64,000 bases of DNA from Sphingobium subterraneum (lineage in GTDB: Bacteria; Pseudomonadota; Alphaproteobacteria; Sphingomonadales; Sphingomonadaceae): NCBI RefSeq assembly GCF_014199435.1, contig NZ_JACIJP010000001.1, positions 1,333,903 through 1,397,902 of the forward strand, given 5' to 3'. Numbering within the stretch: position 1 is the stretch's first letter; each line of letters begins with the position of its first letter. Made by a program: the position numbers and the translations under genes. This document shows positions 20,145 to 31,462 of this stretch, one piece after another. The notes under the pieces were generated by a model. It was not told the origin of the DNA. It did no database searches and worked only from the letters and a program-made list of their open reading frames with translations.

Positions 20145-21083
20145 ATGTCCTCTTCCTCCCCGAGAGCCGCTGTTCGCCCGCACGCGACCCACGATCGTCC
20201 CTTCTACGCCTTGAGCCAGCGCCTGATCGCAATGATCATGCTGACGCTCATGTTTGCGGGGGCGAAGCTCGCATCGGAACGGGGCGTCAATCTGGTGGAA
20301 ATCGTATTCTATCGCCAGCTTTTCTCCCTTCCGATCATCGTGTTGGCTGCCGCCGCCGGACCGGGTCTGGCGAGCATGCGCACCCAGCGGCCCGGCCTGC
20401 ACTTCACCCGCAGCCTCGCGGGTCTGTGCGGCATGGTGTTCAACTTCTTCTCCTACATCCTGCTGCCCCTCGCCGAAGCGACCACGATCGGTTTCAGCAT
20501 GCCGATTTTCGGCACAATTTTCTCGGCTCTGCTGCTGCGCGAAAAAACCGGCATCCATCGCTGGAGCGCAGTTATCATCGGTTTTGTCGGCGTAATCATC
20601 ATCGCCCAACCCCAAGGGCATGAGACAATCGCGCCGCTGGGCCTCGCTGTCGCGATCGCTGCAGCCGTTTCCAGTGCGCTCATCTCCATCCTGCTGCGTC
20701 AAATCGGCCGGACCGAAGCACCGATCACGACGGTTTTCTGGTTTTCCGTCATGTCCCTGCCGGTCGTCGCCCCGTTCATGCCGTTTTATGCCAGCGGACA
20801 TGACCTGTGGACCTGGATATTGTTGCTGAGCACGGGGCTAACGGGCGGTCTGGCGCAAATCTGCATGACGACTTCGCTGCGCTGGGCACCGGTATCGCTG
20901 GTTCTGCCGATGGATTATTCGGCCATCATTTGGTCTACCCTGCTCGGCTGGCTGCTGTGGAGCAGTTGGCCGTCGATCAACACCTTTATCGGCGGCGCGA
21001 TCATTACAGCGAGCGGCCTCTACATCGCCTATCGCGAGCACAAGCGGATCCAGAGGGTCCGGGATCTCTCGGCCGCACCATAA
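20145..21083 (+). CDS. EamA/DMT-family inner-membrane transporter
   Basis: This 312-aa protein has about ten membrane helices in two EamA repeats, roughly residues 25-155 and 165-295. Features include FYRQLFSLPI, EATTIGFSMPIFGTIFSALLLREK at the end of repeat one, and the matching PLDYSAIIW-like stretch (VLPMDYSAIIWSTLLGW) in repeat two. Members export amino acids, nucleobases or other metabolites; the substrate cannot be inferred. The reading frame ends inside a hairpin shared with the convergent gcvPB gene. Confidence 0.9.
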   Translation: MSSSSPRAAVRPHATHDRPFYALSQRLIAMIMLTLMFAGAKLASERGVNLVEIVFYRQLFSLPIIVLAAAAGPGLASMRTQRPGLHFTRSLAGLCGMVFNFFSYILLPLAEATTIGFSMPIFGTIFSALLLREKTGIHRWSAVIIGFVGVIIIAQPQGHETIAPLGLAVAIAAAVSSALISILLRQIGRTEAPITTVFWFSVMSLPVVAPFMPFYASGHDLWTWILLLSTGLTGGLAQICMTTSLRWAPVSLVLPMDYSAIIWSTLLGWLLWSSWPSINTFIGGAIITASGLYIAYREHKRIQRVRDLSAAP

Positions 21084-21097
21084 CGCACGGCCGAGAG
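21066..21097. terminator. Inverted repeat at the convergent EamA/gcvPB ends
   Basis: A perfect 10-bp stem, CTCTCGGCCG (21066-21075) with CGGCCGAGAG (21088-21097), has a 12-nt loop and spans the stop codon of the EamA gene. It sits exactly between two convergent genes but lacks a T tract. A bidirectional transcription end or mRNA 3' stabiliser is likely. Confidence 0.6.
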
Positions 21098-21104
21098 GAA
21101 GAGG

Positions 21105-22670
21105 TTACGCCGCCGTTGCGTCGCTCCACGCCAGAACCGGACTGCGCGCGGCAAGCGTCTCATCGAGCCGCTGGCGCGGCGCATACCAGGGCGCCCCCTT
21201 CAGCATCGTGTCGCCCGCTTTCGCCCGCTCCGCAACACTGCGCAGCGCCATGATGAACTGATCGAGCGCGGCCTTGCTCTCCGTTTCCGTCGGTTCCACC
21301 AGCATCGCGCCATGAACGACCAGCGGGAAATAGACCGTCATCGGGTGGAAGCCTTCGTCGATCAGCCCCTTGGCGACATCGAGCGTGGTGAAACCCTCGG
21401 CCAGCCCCTTGTCGCTGAACAATGCCTCATGCATGCATGGTCCGGATGCCGCAAACGGCGCGTCGAGCACATCCTCCAGCGAGCGCAGGATATAATTGGC
21501 GTTAAGCACCGCGTCTTCGCTCACCTGCCGCAGACCATCCGCGCCATGGCTGAGGATATAGGCCAGCGCACGGGTGAACATGCCCATCTGGCCATGGAAT
21601 GCGACCATACGGCCAAAGCTGCCGCCATGATGCTCACCCGCCGTTTCTTCCTCGATCAGCGCGAATCCGTTCTCGGTTTTCTCGACGAACGGAAGCGGCG
21701 CATAGGGCGCCAGCGCGGCGCTGAACACCACCGGGCCGCTGCCCGGTCCACCGCCGCCGTGGGGCGTGGAGAAGGTCTTGTGCAGGTTGATGTGCATCGC
21801 GTCGATGCCCAGGTCGCCGGGGCGAACACGGCCGACGATGGCGTTGAAATTCGCGCCGTCGCAATAAACCAACCCGCCCGCCGCGTGGACGGCATCCGCA
21901 ATCCGCTTCATGTCGCGCTCGAACAGGCCGCAGGTGTTGGGATTGGTGATCATCACGCCCGCCACATCCGGCCCCAGCCGCGCTTCCAGCGCCGCCGTGT
22001 CCACGCGGCCATCCGGGGTCGCGGGAATATTTTCGACCTTATACCCGCAGAACGCGGCGGTCGCCGGGTTCGTCCCGTGCGCACTTTCCGGCACCAGGAT
22101 GACCGAGCGCGCGTCGCCCCGCGCTTCGAGGGCCGCGCGCATCGCCAGTAGCCCACACAGCTCACCATGCGCGCCCGCCTTGGGCGACATCGCGACGGCG
22201 GCCATGCCGGTCAGCGTCTTGAGCCATTCACCCAGCTCGTAGATGACGCCCAGCGCGCCCTGCACCGTGGCGATGGGCGCCAAGGGATGCACGTCGGCAA
22301 AGCCGGGCATGCGAGCAACCTTCTCGTTAAGGCGCGGATTGTGCTTCATCGTGCAGCTTCCCAGCGGGAAGAGGCCGAGGTCGATCGCGTAATTCTGGCG
22401 CGACAGCCGCGTGTAATGCCGCACCGTCTCCTGTTCCGACAATCCGGGCAGGCCGATCGGCGCGCTGCGTTCCAGCCCGCCCAGGCGGCTTTTCCCCTCA
22501 GGCAGCGGCGCAAAGTCGACCCCGGTACGGTCTGGCGAGCCGATCTCGAAGATCAACTTCTCTTCCAGCATCAGCGCTCGGTTGCCGGTCGCCGTTTCCG
22601 GCAGGACGGGCGCGAAATCCTCGACCGCCAGTTGGGGGGTGGTCGGACGGCCTTCCTTCAGCATGGTCAT
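21105..22670 (-). CDS. gcvPB: Glycine dehydrogenase (decarboxylating) subunit 2
   Basis: This 521-aa subunit belongs to the split P-protein of the glycine cleavage system and carries pyridoxal phosphate. The PLP lysine lies in [16 protein letters not shown], and the [25 protein letters not shown] and NPNTCGLFE motifs are present. With GcvPA it decarboxylates glycine and passes the aminomethyl group to lipoyl-GcvH. The ATG overlaps the gcvPA stop (ATGA). It is the last gene of a riboswitch-led operon. Confidence 0.97.
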   Translation of the reverse strand: MTMLKEGRPTTPQLAVEDFAPVLPETATGNRALMLEEKLIFEIGSPDRTGVDFAPLPEGKSRLGGLERSAPIGLPGLSEQETVRHYTRLSRQNYAIDLGLFPLGSCTMKHNPRLNEKVARMPGFADVHPLAPIATVQGALGVIYELGEWLKTLTGMAAVAMSPKAGAHGELCGLLAMRAALEARGDARSVILVPESAHGTNPATAAFCGYKVENIPATPDGRVDTAALEARLGPDVAGVMITNPNTCGLFERDMKRIADAVHAAGGLVYCDGANFNAIVGRVRPGDLGIDAMHINLHKTFSTPHGGGGPGSGPVVFSAALAPYAPLPFVEKTENGFALIEEETAGEHHGGSFGRMVAFHGQMGMFTRALAYILSHGADGLRQVSEDAVLNANYILRSLEDVLDAPFAASGPCMHEALFSDKGLAEGFTTLDVAKGLIDEGFHPMTVYFPLVVHGAMLVEPTETESKAALDQFIMALRSVAERAKAGDTMLKGAPWYAPRQRLDETLAARSPVLAWSDATAA

Positions 22671-24025
22671 GCCAGAACCTCCTTGAGTGCAGCGGCCAAT
22701 GCCGCGATATCTTCACTGGTCGTGGTTTCGGTCACGGCGACGATAAGGCCGTTGGCCAGCGCCTCCTCCCCCGGATAAAGCCGCCCGAGCGACACGCCCG
22801 CCAACACGCTCTGATCGGCAAGTGTACGGGCAACATCCCGAGCATCCGTGTCAAATATGATGGTGAACTCGTTGAAAAAGCTGTTGTTGAGCACGCGAAT
22901 ACCCGGCACGGCCGCCAGGACCTCCGCCGCCTCGACCGCGCGGGCATGATTGAGCATGGCAAGTTCGCGCAAGCCGCGTTCGCCCAGCAAGGTCATGTGG
23001 ATCGAGAAAGCGAGCGCGCACAGGCCGCTGTTGGTGCAAATGTTCGACGTCGCCTTTTCCCGCCGGATATGCTGCTCGCGTGTCGACAACGTCAGCACGA
23101 ATCCGCGCTTGCCCGAAGCGTCCACGGTCTCCCCGCACAGGCGACCGGGCATCTGGCGCACATATTTCTGTTGCGTGGCGAAGAGTCCCAGATACGGGCC
23201 GCCGAACTGCAGGCCGACGCCCAGCGACTGCCCCTCGCCCACCACGATGTCCGCGCCCATGTCCCCCGGCGCGCGGATCGCGCCCAGCGCCACTGGCTCC
23301 GTCACTACCACGACGAGCAGCGCACCCACTTCATGAGCCGCCGCAGAGAGCGCCGACAAGTCACTGATCCGACCGAGAATATCGGGATACTGCACGACCA
23401 CGCAGCTCGTGTCCTTATCCACCGCTGCGGTCAGCGCATCGACGTCACCGTCGGGCGTCAGTTCCGGCGCGCAGGTGACGAGCTCATCGCCGGTAAAGCG
23501 CGCCATGGTCTTGGCAACGCTCACATAATGCGGGTGCAGCCCTTCCGCGATCAGCGCCTTCTTGCGCTTGGTGATACGCCGCGCCATGCCGATCGCTTCC
23601 CAGCAGGCAGTCGACCCGTCATACATCGAAGCATTGGCGACATCGCAGCCGAACAGCCGCGCCACCTGGCTCTGAAACTCGAAGAGTACCTGCAACGTGC
23701 CCTGCGCGATCTCCGGCTGATAGGGCGTGTAGGCAGTGAGGAACTCGCCGCGCTGGATAAGATGATCGACGCTCGCGGGCACATGGTGGCGATAGGCTCC
23801 TGCCCCCAGAAAGAACGGCACGTCGCCCGCCACCAGATTTTGCCGTGCGAGCCCCGCCATATGGCGTTCCACCGCCCATTCGCTGGCATGGTCGGGCAAC
23901 TCGGCGATCTTGGCGTCGAGCCGCGCCTGCGCGGGCACATCGACGAACAGATCGTCTATCGACGCCGCACCCACCACGTCGAGCATCGCGCGCCGGTCGG
24001 CATCGGTCAGGGGAAGATAACGCAT
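22667..24025 (-). CDS. gcvPA: Glycine dehydrogenase (decarboxylating) subunit 1
   Basis: This 452-aa N-terminal half of the split P-protein starts with [15 protein letters not shown]. It contains the [19 protein letters not shown] motif with the DGSTACWEA stretch and the GESL-type [16 protein letters not shown] loop. The start at 24025 is fixed by the ATGA overlap with the upstream methyltransferase stop; a longer frame would run back into that gene. It acts only as a complex with GcvPB. Confidence 0.97.
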   Translation of the reverse strand: MRYLPLTDADRRAMLDVVGAASIDDLFVDVPAQARLDAKIAELPDHASEWAVERHMAGLARQNLVAGDVPFFLGAGAYRHHVPASVDHLIQRGEFLTAYTPYQPEIAQGTLQVLFEFQSQVARLFGCDVANASMYDGSTACWEAIGMARRITKRKKALIAEGLHPHYVSVAKTMARFTGDELVTCAPELTPDGDVDALTAAVDKDTSCVVVQYPDILGRISDLSALSAAAHEVGALLVVVVTEPVALGAIRAPGDMGADIVVGEGQSLGVGLQFGGPYLGLFATQQKYVRQMPGRLCGETVDASGKRGFVLTLSTREQHIRREKATSNICTNSGLCALAFSIHMTLLGERGLRELAMLNHARAVEAAEVLAAVPGIRVLNNSFFNEFTIIFDTDARDVARTLADQSVLAGVSLGRLYPGEEALANGLIVAVTETTTSEDIAALAAALKEVLA

Positions 24026-24798
24026 CAGTCCGGTTTCCTCATTGCAAATCTCAGGCGCACATAATCCGCGCGCCACATGCCATCCTCACCCTGCATTGCC
24101 GTCGGCACGCGCGTTGCTGCAGCGGTGAATATGGACTCTCGGTTCTCGGTCGGTACAGCGAGCACATCCATCAACCCGGACCGGAAGGTGCGGAACCAGC
24201 CTTCCGGCCCAGCCGGGAGGGGGGTAGGACGGTCAATCAGCCGCGCGTCAATGGCGACGAAGCCCAACGCGGCATAGACAGCGCTGAAATCCTTTATGGT
24301 CGGATACCATTGCAGGTCGTGCTTGGGCAGCGCGTAGCCCCATGCCTCCAACTCGGCATTCAGGGCGCCGCGAAGTTGTTGCACATTGCCCGCGCCACCC
24401 ATTTCGCCGACGAACCGCCCGCCCGGCTTCAGCGCGCGGAACACGCCCCGCGCCACGGCGGGACCATCCAGCATCCAGTGCAACGCCGCGTTCGAAAACA
24501 CCGCGTCGAACAGCCCGTCAAAGGCGAGCTGTTCGCCGTCGGCCTGCTCGGCGTCGATCCCGCGCGCTTTTGCAGCGGCCACCATAGCGGGCGATGCATC
24601 CACCGCCGTCACCCGCGCACCCGCGTCCACCAACGCCTGCGTCAGCGTGCCGTCGCCGCACCCCAGATCAAGGATGGCTTCTCCCGGCCGAGGGGCGAGC
24701 AACTCCACCACCGGCAGGCCCAGCGCGGGGACAAACGCCCCGTTGCGCCCATAATCGGACGCATCCCACTGGCTCGACCGGTTGGGAGCAGCAGCCAT
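24025..24798 (-). CDS. Class I SAM-dependent methyltransferase inside the gcv operon
   Basis: This 257-aa cytoplasmic methyltransferase has motif [16 protein letters not shown] near residues 42-56, the acidic [23 protein letters not shown] and [13 protein letters not shown]. The HWM segment and overall length resemble trans-aconitate methyltransferase (Tam) relatives. The substrate is unknown. It is inserted between gcvH (2-nt gap) and gcvPA (4-nt overlap), so it is co-translated with glycine cleavage genes and under the glycine riboswitch. A link between glycine-derived one-carbon units and SAM use is possible but is inference. Confidence 0.88.
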   Translation of the reverse strand: MAAAPNRSSQWDASDYGRNGAFVPALGLPVVELLAPRPGEAILDLGCGDGTLTQALVDAGARVTAVDASPAMVAAAKARGIDAEQADGEQLAFDGLFDAVFSNAALHWMLDGPAVARGVFRALKPGGRFVGEMGGAGNVQQLRGALNAELEAWGYALPKHDLQWYPTIKDFSAVYAALGFVAIDARLIDRPTPLPAGPEGWFRTFRSGLMDVLAVPTENRESIFTAAATRVPTAMQGEDGMWRADYVRLRFAMRKPD

Positions 24799-24800
24799 GT

Positions 24801-25172
24801 TCAGAGACTGGCCACGAACTTGTCGTAAGCGCTCTCGTTCATCAGGCTGTCGAGTTCGCTCGCGTCCGTCAGGCGCAGCTTGAAGAACCAGCCGTCCTCC
24901 TCCGCGTCGCTGTTGACCAGCGCAGGCTCGGCCTCCAGTTCGCCATTGATCTCCAGCACTTCGCCGGAAACGGGCGCATAGACGTCCGATGCAGCCTTTA
25001 CCGATTCCACCACGGCGGCGTCATCGCCCTTGGTAAAGGTGGCACCTTCCACCGGCAGCTCGACAAACACGATGTCGCCCAGCTGTCCCTGCGCATATTC
25101 GGTAATGCCGACCGTGGCGATTTCGCCCTCGACATCGACCCATTCATGATCTTCGGTGAAATAACGGCTCAT
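24801..25172 (-). CDS. gcvH: Glycine cleavage system H protein
   Basis: This 123-aa lipoyl carrier has the lipoylation site in [19 protein letters not shown] (Lys near residue 59). The start [17 protein letters not shown] and the end with GWFFKLRL are typical. It shuttles the methylamine intermediate between the P, T and L proteins. The ATG overlaps the gcvT stop. Confidence 0.97.
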   Translation of the reverse strand: MSRYFTEDHEWVDVEGEIATVGITEYAQGQLGDIVFVELPVEGATFTKGDDAAVVESVKAASDVYAPVSGEVLEINGELEAEPALVNSDAEEDGWFFKLRLTDASELDSLMNESAYDKFVASL

Positions 25173-26317
25173 TTGCTGCCTCCCTGGCGATGGTAACGAT
25201 GGGGAACGAAGGGCATCGGCGTGACGCTGGCGGCTAAACGCTTGCCACGCACCTCGATTTCGAGCGCGGTCCCCGGCGCGGCATAGGCCGCCTCGACGCG
25301 CGCCATGGCGATCGGCGCGCCGACGGTCGGTGCAAAGCCGCCCGAAGTCAGCACACCCACGCGCTGGGCACCGACAAACACCGGAGCTCCTTCGCGCGCG
25401 GGCAGGCGCCCCTCGATGCTGAGGCCGACCTGCCGCAAAGGCGCGCCTTGCGCCACCTCCCGTGCGACCCGCGCATGACCGATGAAGCCGCCCTCTGCCC
25501 GGCGCTTCTTGTTGATGGCGAAGCCCAGCCCTGCGCCGATCGGACCGATGGCGGGGTCAAGATCATGCCCATAGAGCGGCAATCCCGCCTCCAGCCGCAG
25601 CGAATCCCGCGCGCCCAGCCCGATGGGCTTCACGCTGTCGATCGCGCAGAGCGCATCGGCGAAATCCGTCGCCGCATCGGCCGGGATACTGATTTCGAAG
25701 CCGTCCTCCCCCGTATAGCCCGAACGGCTGATCCACAGTGCGTTGCCCCGCCACGCAAACCCCGCACATTGCATGAAGAACAGCGCATCGACGCCCGGCA
25801 CGATCTGTGCGAGCGCCTCGGCGGCGCGCGGCCCCTGCAGCGCCAGCAGTGCCTGATCCTCGTTGAGGTTCAGCGTGATGTCGTCCGGCAACTGATCGAG
25901 CAGCCAGGCCAGATCGTCATATTTGGTTGCGCCGTTCACCACCATGAAGATGTCGTCGCCGTCGTCCGGCCCCCGGCGGCTGACCATCAGATCGTCGAGG
26001 ATGCCGCCTTCTTCGTCGAGCAGAAGCGAATAACGCTGCCGTCCCACAGCCAAACTGCTCACTTCCGCCGGAATGATCGCCTCCAGCGCGGCGTCCAGCC
26101 CGTCGCCGGTCAGGCTGATCTGCCCCATATGGCTGACGTCGAAGAGGCCCGCCTGATCGCGCGTCCAGCTGTGCTCGGCCATGATGCCATCATACTGGAT
26201 CGGCATGTGATAGCCCGCGAACTCGACCATGCGTGCACCCCGCGCCCGGTGCCACGCGTCGAGCGGAAGTGTACCGATTTCAATGGGTTCAAGTTCGTCT
26301 TCGGAATATTCGGTCAC
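25169..26317 (-). CDS. gcvT: Glycine cleavage system T protein (aminomethyltransferase)
   Basis: This 382-aa enzyme transfers the one-carbon unit from H-bound methylamine to tetrahydrofolate, releasing ammonia. Visible features are [17 protein letters not shown] near the start, the [10 protein letters not shown] folate-site segment, [14 protein letters not shown] and [21 protein letters not shown] chose the GTG at 26317, preceded by AGGGA, rather than an ATG 42 nt upstream. It is the first gene of gcvT-gcvH-methyltransferase-gcvPA-gcvPB and lies immediately behind the riboswitch. Confidence 0.93.
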   Translation of the reverse strand: MTEYSEDELEPIEIGTLPLDAWHRARGARMVEFAGYHMPIQYDGIMAEHSWTRDQAGLFDVSHMGQISLTGDGLDAALEAIIPAEVSSLAVGRQRYSLLLDEEGGILDDLMVSRRGPDDGDDIFMVVNGATKYDDLAWLLDQLPDDITLNLNEDQALLALQGPRAAEALAQIVPGVDALFFMQCAGFAWRGNALWISRSGYTGEDGFEISIPADAATDFADALCAIDSVKPIGLGARDSLRLEAGLPLYGHDLDPAIGPIGAGLGFAINKKRRAEGGFIGHARVAREVAQGAPLRQVGLSIEGRLPAREGAPVFVGAQRVGVLTSGGFAPTVGAPIAMARVEAAYAAPGTALEIEVRGKRLAASVTPMPFVPHRYHRQGGSK

Positions 26318-26375
26318 ACTATCGGTCCCTGTACAGACGGCTGGCCGACGCAATGCCACTGTGGACGCTGCATCG

Positions 26376-26578
26376 AACCCCCTCTGTCACGGAACCTGAG
26401 AGCTTTGACTGACCGTTCCACGCGGAAACGACAGCTTACACCTTCGGTGGGATGGACAGACCATCCGCTTTCCAGAGTGCCTTGATCGAGATGCGGTCCG
26501 TGGGCCTGAGAGATTCCGGGGCGGTTGCTCCTTCGGCGGTCGCTGCAGGTTGCCCTGCCCCGACGCTCTCCCGCATCT
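26376..26578 (-). ncRNA. Tandem glycine riboswitch (gcvT leader)
   Basis: Read on the minus strand, the leader shows the glycine aptamer signatures twice. Aptamer one has GGGAGAGCG, CGCCGAAGGAGCAA, AATCTCTCAGG and CTCTGGAAAGCGG (about 26575 to 26462). Aptamer two has CACCGAAGG, AAGCTCTCAGG and GACAGAGGGG (about 26461 to 26377). Glycine binding normally turns on glycine-cleavage expression. Expression control probably acts at the ribosome site or start of gcvT about 60 nt further on; no terminator hairpin with a T tract is visible in between. Confidence 0.95.
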
Positions 26579-26638
26579 TGACCGCAACGAATCCTCGCTG
26601 CGGAGACAAACAACCTTTTGCGCAACCCAACCGCTGAG

Positions 26639-27808
26639 TCAATCGGGCACTATGAGCTTTCCTCCCAGCCCCTCCAAGCTGCGTTCGGCGAAGCGGTCTG
26701 TCATGCCCGCGATATAGTCTCCGATGGTACGGCTGCGCTGCGGTTCGGGCGCGTTGCCGAGTTCCGCCCACTGCCCCCCCATCCGGGCAGGATCGGCGCG
26801 ATAGGCATCGAACAGGCCAGAGACGACCACCCGTGCCCGTTCCGCCTCCGCCAACTGGGACTCGTGGAGATAGAGGTGAGCGTACATAAACCGGGTGAGG
26901 TCTGCCTCCGCGGCCTCCATGGCGGGGGAAAAGGACACAAGCCTTCGCCCCGCTGCGCGCACGTCCGTCACGCTCTGCACACCCGAGGCGAGGATATTCG
27001 CCCGCGTTGTTTCCAGCAGATCGTTGACCATCACGCCGATCTGATCGCGCACCAGTTCGCGCAGCAGGCGATGTTCCGGCACATCGGGGTAGCGCGCCCT
27101 TACCCGGTCCCAGCTTTGCGCCACCAGCGGGACCGCGCAAATCTGGTCGAGGCTGAGCAGCCCTGCGCGCAGCCCGTCGTCAATATCATGGTTGTCATAG
27201 GCGATGTCATCGGCGATCGCCGCCACCTGCGCCTCCAGCGACGGCCAGCTGTCGAGCTCCAGCGGGAACAGCGCATTCAGTTCCCGCATCGCCCAATTGG
27301 GCGCCGTCACCGGCCCGTTATGCTTGGCCAACCCCTCCAACATGTCCCAGCTCAGGTTCAGCCCGCGAAAGAGCGGATAGGGGCTTTCGAGCAGCATCAA
27401 TATGCGCAGGCAATGGGCGTTGTGATCGAAGCCGCCCTGCCCCGCCAGCGCCTCTTCCAGCGCATCCTCGCCCGCATGGCCGAACGGGGGATGACCGATG
27501 TCATGCGCGAGGCACAGCGCCTCGGTCAGGTCTTCGTTCAACCCCAGCGCGCGGGCAATCGTCCGGCCGATCTGCGCGACTTCCAGGCTGTGCGTCAGGC
27601 GGACGCGATAATGGTCGCCATCCGGCGCGATAAACACCTGCGTCTTGTGGCGGAGGCGACGGAACGCGATCGAATGAATGATCCGGTCCCGGTCGCGCTG
27701 GAAAATATCGCGCGGCCCCCGTGTCTCGCCGCCCGGCTCCGGGTGCAACCGCCCCCGGCTCTGCTCCGGGTGGCAGGCATAGGACGCAAGGGTGTGGGGG
27801 CTGCTCAC
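26639..27808 (-). CDS. dgt: dGTPase-like HD-domain deoxynucleotide triphosphohydrolase
   Basis: This 389-aa HD-superfamily protein removes triphosphate from deoxynucleotides. Metal ligands are visible in [29 protein letters not shown] (HD) and [11 protein letters not shown]. Near the N-terminus is [22 protein letters not shown], the family signature. The start GTG overlaps the stop of the upstream SPOR gene (GTGA), so it is coupled to that gene. It ends 60 nt before the glycine riboswitch. Whether dGTP is the true substrate is not readable from sequence. Confidence 0.92.
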   Translation of the reverse strand: MSSPHTLASYACHPEQSRGRLHPEPGGETRGPRDIFQRDRDRIIHSIAFRRLRHKTQVFIAPDGDHYRVRLTHSLEVAQIGRTIARALGLNEDLTEALCLAHDIGHPPFGHAGEDALEEALAGQGGFDHNAHCLRILMLLESPYPLFRGLNLSWDMLEGLAKHNGPVTAPNWAMRELNALFPLELDSWPSLEAQVAAIADDIAYDNHDIDDGLRAGLLSLDQICAVPLVAQSWDRVRARYPDVPEHRLLRELVRDQIGVMVNDLLETTRANILASGVQSVTDVRAAGRRLVSFSPAMEAAEADLTRFMYAHLYLHESQLAEAERARVVVSGLFDAYRADPARMGGQWAELGNAPEPQRSRTIGDYIAGMTDRFAERSLEGLGGKLIVPD

Positions 27809-29727
27809 TTTCCGCCGAGGGCCGATACGTCTTCCCCCGCGTCACTCACCCACAGGAACGCGTCACTGCCCGCCTTTTTCATGGACGCCTCGAAGTCCTG
27901 CGCTTTTGCCTTGGAGCTGAAGGGACCGACGACCAGGCGATTGGTGCGCCCCCATTCGGCTGTCCAGCCATCGCGCGATCCCATGGTGTCAGCGTATTTC
28001 TTGCGCATCGCCTTGAGCGTAAAGGCGAGCGCACTCTTGTCGCGCCCGGTGCCAACCTGCACCCAGATGCGGGACGGGTTGGCGGCGAGGCGCTTCTTCT
28101 CGGCCAGCGCTTCGGCCTTTGCCTTGGCTTCAGCAGCAGCCTTCTCCTTGGCGGCGACATCTTTCTTAGCCTTCGCCTCGGCGGCCAGCTTGGCCTTGCG
28201 GCGCTCCGCCTGAACCCGCATGATCTCGACCAGATCGAGTGCGGCGGCGCTAGCCGCCTGCTCAGCCTCGGGAACCTGCACCTCGGCCATGATCTGCGCG
28301 AGGGTGCGGTTGGATGTCGGCGCGGTCTGCGGAACCGATGCGGGCGCTGCCGGAGCCGGAGCGGGAGGGGCTGAGCTTGGCTGCGCGAAAGACGGCTGGG
28401 CCGACGGTTGTGGCGCAGGCGGCCCATAGGTCGGCGCCGGGTTTACAGGACGTGGCGTTATCGGCTGAGGTGTCGCGGCCGAGGGCGCAGATGGAACAGC
28501 AGAAGCAGCGGCGGCGGACGTGGCAGGAGCTGTTGGTGCCGGCGTGACATTTGCAGGCGCGGGACGAACGGGCTGTTGGCTGACGGGCTGCGACCGGACA
28601 GGCTCGACGCGCGCGGGCGCGGGCCGTGCCATATTCGTCGGCGGTGCGTCGCTATAGTCGATGACCGGAGGCACTTGCGCGGTGCTGGGCGCGGAAGCAG
28701 CTTGCGCTGCACGGACCGGCGCGGACGACCGAACAGGGTCGCTCTCAACAGCACGCCCGGAGAGTGTGGGACTTTGCGGCGGCGTGTATGTGGGCGGCAT
28801 CGGTTGCACAACGGGCGAAGTGGCCGCCAACGTGGGCGTGGTACGGCTCCCGCGCGCCGTTGGTCGCTTCGTATTGCTTGCAACCGCCGAAGCCGTCGGA
28901 GTGGAAGCGGGTGCGGGAACCGCTGTCGAAGCGACCCTTACCTTGACGAGGCCCGGCGGGAACTGCCCCATATGCACCGCCGCTGCGCGCTGCGCCGGGG
29001 TCAGCATGCCCATGCGCTCCATATAGGGCTGGATCGCGTCAGCAAGCGGCCTGGGCATGACCTGGGTGGTGATCGTACGGGCCTGCTCCTGCCGCCCGTT
29101 CATCGCCAGGATGAACGCCCGATCCCGCCATGCGCCCCGATCGCTCTTGTAGAGGAGCGGCTGGATCGTCTTTTCTGCCAGATCAATCTGCCCCGATATG
29201 CCAAGCGACACCGCATAACGGCGGATCAACGTCTGATCATTGGGCCGGGACCGCAGCGCGGCGACATAATCCCTCTGCGCTCCCGCCTGATCGCCAGTCA
29301 GATCGCGCGCCAGTCCCCGATCGGACAGCATCTCCGGATCGGAATAGCCCAGCGTTCCTGCCTGCTCGAGAAGGCGCAACGCATCCCCCGTCTGCTGCAT
29401 TTCCAGCATCGCGCGGCCGAGCCCGGCCTTGACCCGCCCATTGTTGGGAGACACTTCGTCGGCGCGCCCAAAAAAGCCAACGGCCGCCCGCGCGTCTTCC
29501 AGACTCAACGCCACCTCTCCCGCACCGATCAACGAAGACAGATCGCGCGGATCGGTCGCCAGCCGGGCGAGATAGCCGGACAGCTTGCCCGCCTGGTCCG
29601 ATGACGGAATGTCGAGCTGAGACGTGATCGGGGCGGATGTTTGCGCCGAAACGCTATTTGCCACACCCGACGCCGAGACGATTGCAAGGGCGGAAACGAA
29701 GGAAAAATGCCGGATACTATGCTTCAC
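27805..29727 (-). CDS. TPR and SPOR-domain envelope protein
   Basis: The protein (640 aa from the GTG at 29727) has a signal peptide ending near SVSAQ. A TPR-like helical region (about 40-260, with [20 protein letters not shown]) follows, then a long Pro/Ala/Thr-rich linker (about 265-500), a Lys/Ala/Glu helix (about 525-560) and a C-terminal SPOR domain ([14 protein letters not shown] ... [15 protein letters not shown] ... DAFLWVSD). SPOR domains bind denuded septal peptidoglycan, so a division or envelope role downstream of ftsZ is likely. A longer frame to 29811 would spoil the signal peptide. The dgt start overlaps its stop. Confidence 0.85.
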   Translation of the reverse strand: MKHSIRHFSFVSALAIVSASGVANSVSAQTSAPITSQLDIPSSDQAGKLSGYLARLATDPRDLSSLIGAGEVALSLEDARAAVGFFGRADEVSPNNGRVKAGLGRAMLEMQQTGDALRLLEQAGTLGYSDPEMLSDRGLARDLTGDQAGAQRDYVAALRSRPNDQTLIRRYAVSLGISGQIDLAEKTIQPLLYKSDRGAWRDRAFILAMNGRQEQARTITTQVMPRPLADAIQPYMERMGMLTPAQRAAAVHMGQFPPGLVKVRVASTAVPAPASTPTASAVASNTKRPTARGSRTTPTLAATSPVVQPMPPTYTPPQSPTLSGRAVESDPVRSSAPVRAAQAASAPSTAQVPPVIDYSDAPPTNMARPAPARVEPVRSQPVSQQPVRPAPANVTPAPTAPATSAAAASAVPSAPSAATPQPITPRPVNPAPTYGPPAPQPSAQPSFAQPSSAPPAPAPAAPASVPQTAPTSNRTLAQIMAEVQVPEAEQAASAAALDLVEIMRVQAERRKAKLAAEAKAKKDVAAKEKAAAEAKAKAEALAEKKRLAANPSRIWVQVGTGRDKSALAFTLKAMRKKYADTMGSRDGWTAEWGRTNRLVVGPFSSKAKAQDFEASMKKAGSDAFLWVSDAGEDVSALGGK

Positions 29728-29918
29728 GCAATCGTCTCTATCAGCCTTTGCGGGGGACGCAAATATCCTTGCGCGCGGCGACGCGGCAGGGGGCCGCACA
29801 GCTCGGACCAATCGCTTCAGAACCAGACGAAGACGCTTTCGCGCCCATCACGCCCATCGACCGAATTGGGGGTCGCGCGTTCCGGGTTAAGCGAACGCCG
29901 ACCGAAGCCGCTCTTCGC

Positions 29919-29964
29919 GAAAAAGGAGAGGTCTGCGCATCCCCCCGAATGCACGGACCTCTCC
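29919..29964 (-). terminator. Rho-independent terminator after ftsZ
   Basis: On the minus strand, GGAGAGGTC pairs with GACCTCTCC (plus positions 29956-29964 and 29925-29933), and T-rich sequence follows (plus-strand A run 29921-29924). It lies 20 nt after the ftsZ stop, at the end of the dcw cluster, and separates it from the SPOR-dgt pair. Confidence 0.88.
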
Positions 29965-29984
29965 TCGGACGTGCGCGTTGGCGC

Positions 29985-31424
29985 TTACTGATTGCCCTGG
30001 CGGTTGAGGAACTGCGGGAACGGGGTCACCGAACCGCCATCCTCTTCCGGCTCGGCCGACTTGCTCAGGCCGCGCGACAGGCCGGACATCCGTTCAAACA
30101 GCGTACCGCCGGTGCGCGGCGCAGGCGCGGGTTCCGGCTTGCTGACCAGCGGCGACGCGGCGGGCGCGGCCTCTGCGGGTGCAGCAGCCGCCGTTTCGGT
30201 CGCTTCCGCGCCGAGCAGCAGCTCGTCCTCACCCTCGTCGTCGAACAGCTTGACCGGAGCAGACGGGGCTGGCGCTGGCGGGATCGCGATCGCTTCTTCC
30301 GCTTCTGCTGCCGCTACCGGCGCTTCGGCTACCGGTGCAGGATCGACTGCTTCGACAGGAGGTGCAAAGGGCGCAGCGGCTGCGACCGGAGCCGCCGCTT
30401 GGGTCTGGGGACGGCTGGCGAAACTGAACGGCTGCGACGCGGCAGGCTGCGCGCCCTCTTCGCTCTCGATACCGGTCGCGACGACCGACACGCGGATCTT
30501 GCCATTGAGATCATTGTTGAACGCCGAACCCACGATGATATTGGCGTCCGGATCAACCAGTTCGCGAATGTGGTTGGCCGCCTCATCAACTTCCATCAGG
30601 CGCAGATCGTCGCCGCCCGTGATGTTAATGATGACGCCTTTCGCGCCCTTCATCGACACGCCGTCGAGCAACGGGTTGGCGATCGCGCGCTCGGCGGCAG
30701 CCAGAGCGCGACCATCGCCGTCCGCTTCGCCCGCGCCCATCATCGCCTTGCCCATCTCGCCCATCACGGAGCGCACATCGGCAAAGTCGAGGTTGATGAG
30801 ACCGGGCATGACCATCAGGTCGGTGATACCCCGCACACCCTGCTGCAGGACTTCGTCGGCCATCGCGAACGCTTCCTTGAACGTCGTGTTCGGGTTGGCG
30901 ACGAGGAACAGGTTCTGGTTAGGAATGACGATCAGGGTGTCGACATGCTTCTGCAGCTCCTCGATCCCCGCTTCGGCGGAACGGGCGCGGCGGTTGCCTT
31001 CGAAAGTGAACGGCTTGGTGACGACGCCCACGGTCAGGATGCCGCGATCACGCGCGGCCTTCGCGATAACGGGCGCGGCGCCGGTGCCGGTGCCCCCGCC
31101 CATGCCCGCCGCGATGAAGCACATATGCGCGCCGTCCAGCGCTTCCTCGACCGAGGTCAGCGTCTCTTCTGCCGCCGCACGCCCGATTTCCGGCCGCGAT
31201 CCCGCGCCCAGGCCTTCGGTGATACGCGGGCCAAGCTGGATGCGACGCTCGGCTGGCGAGGCGTTGAGCGCCTGCGCGTCGGTGTTGGCGACGATGAAGT
31301 CCACGCCCTCGACCTGCGAGGCGATCATATTGGCGATGGCATTGCCACCGGCCCCACCGACGCCGATTACGGCGATGCGCGGCTTGAGTTCATCCACGAC
31401 CGGCGGTCCGATTTCAATGCTCAT
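29985..31424 (-). CDS. ftsZ: Cell division protein FtsZ
   Basis: This 479-aa tubulin-like GTPase forms the Z ring. It has [18 protein letters not shown] at the N-terminus, the tubulin signature [13 protein letters not shown], and the synergy loop around [16 protein letters not shown] long Ala/Pro/Glu-rich linker (about 320-460) follows, and the C-terminal peptide [10 protein letters not shown] should bind FtsA and other partners. The ATG at 31424 follows AAGGAG. It is the last gene of the dcw cluster, and unlike the others it has a 142-nt upstream gap that can hold its own promoter. Confidence 0.98.
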   Translation of the reverse strand: MSIEIGPPVVDELKPRIAVIGVGGAGGNAIANMIASQVEGVDFIVANTDAQALNASPAERRIQLGPRITEGLGAGSRPEIGRAAAEETLTSVEEALDGAHMCFIAAGMGGGTGTGAAPVIAKAARDRGILTVGVVTKPFTFEGNRRARSAEAGIEELQKHVDTLIVIPNQNLFLVANPNTTFKEAFAMADEVLQQGVRGITDLMVMPGLINLDFADVRSVMGEMGKAMMGAGEADGDGRALAAAERAIANPLLDGVSMKGAKGVIINITGGDDLRLMEVDEAANHIRELVDPDANIIVGSAFNNDLNGKIRVSVVATGIESEEGAQPAASQPFSFASRPQTQAAAPVAAAAPFAPPVEAVDPAPVAEAPVAAAEAEEAIAIPPAPAPSAPVKLFDDEGEDELLLGAEATETAAAAPAEAAPAASPLVSKPEPAPAPRTGGTLFERMSGLSRGLSKSAEPEEDGGSVTPFPQFLNRQGNQ

Positions 31425-31462
31425 ATATCTGCTCCTTCGAGGTTCCGGCCTCGCCCCCAATT

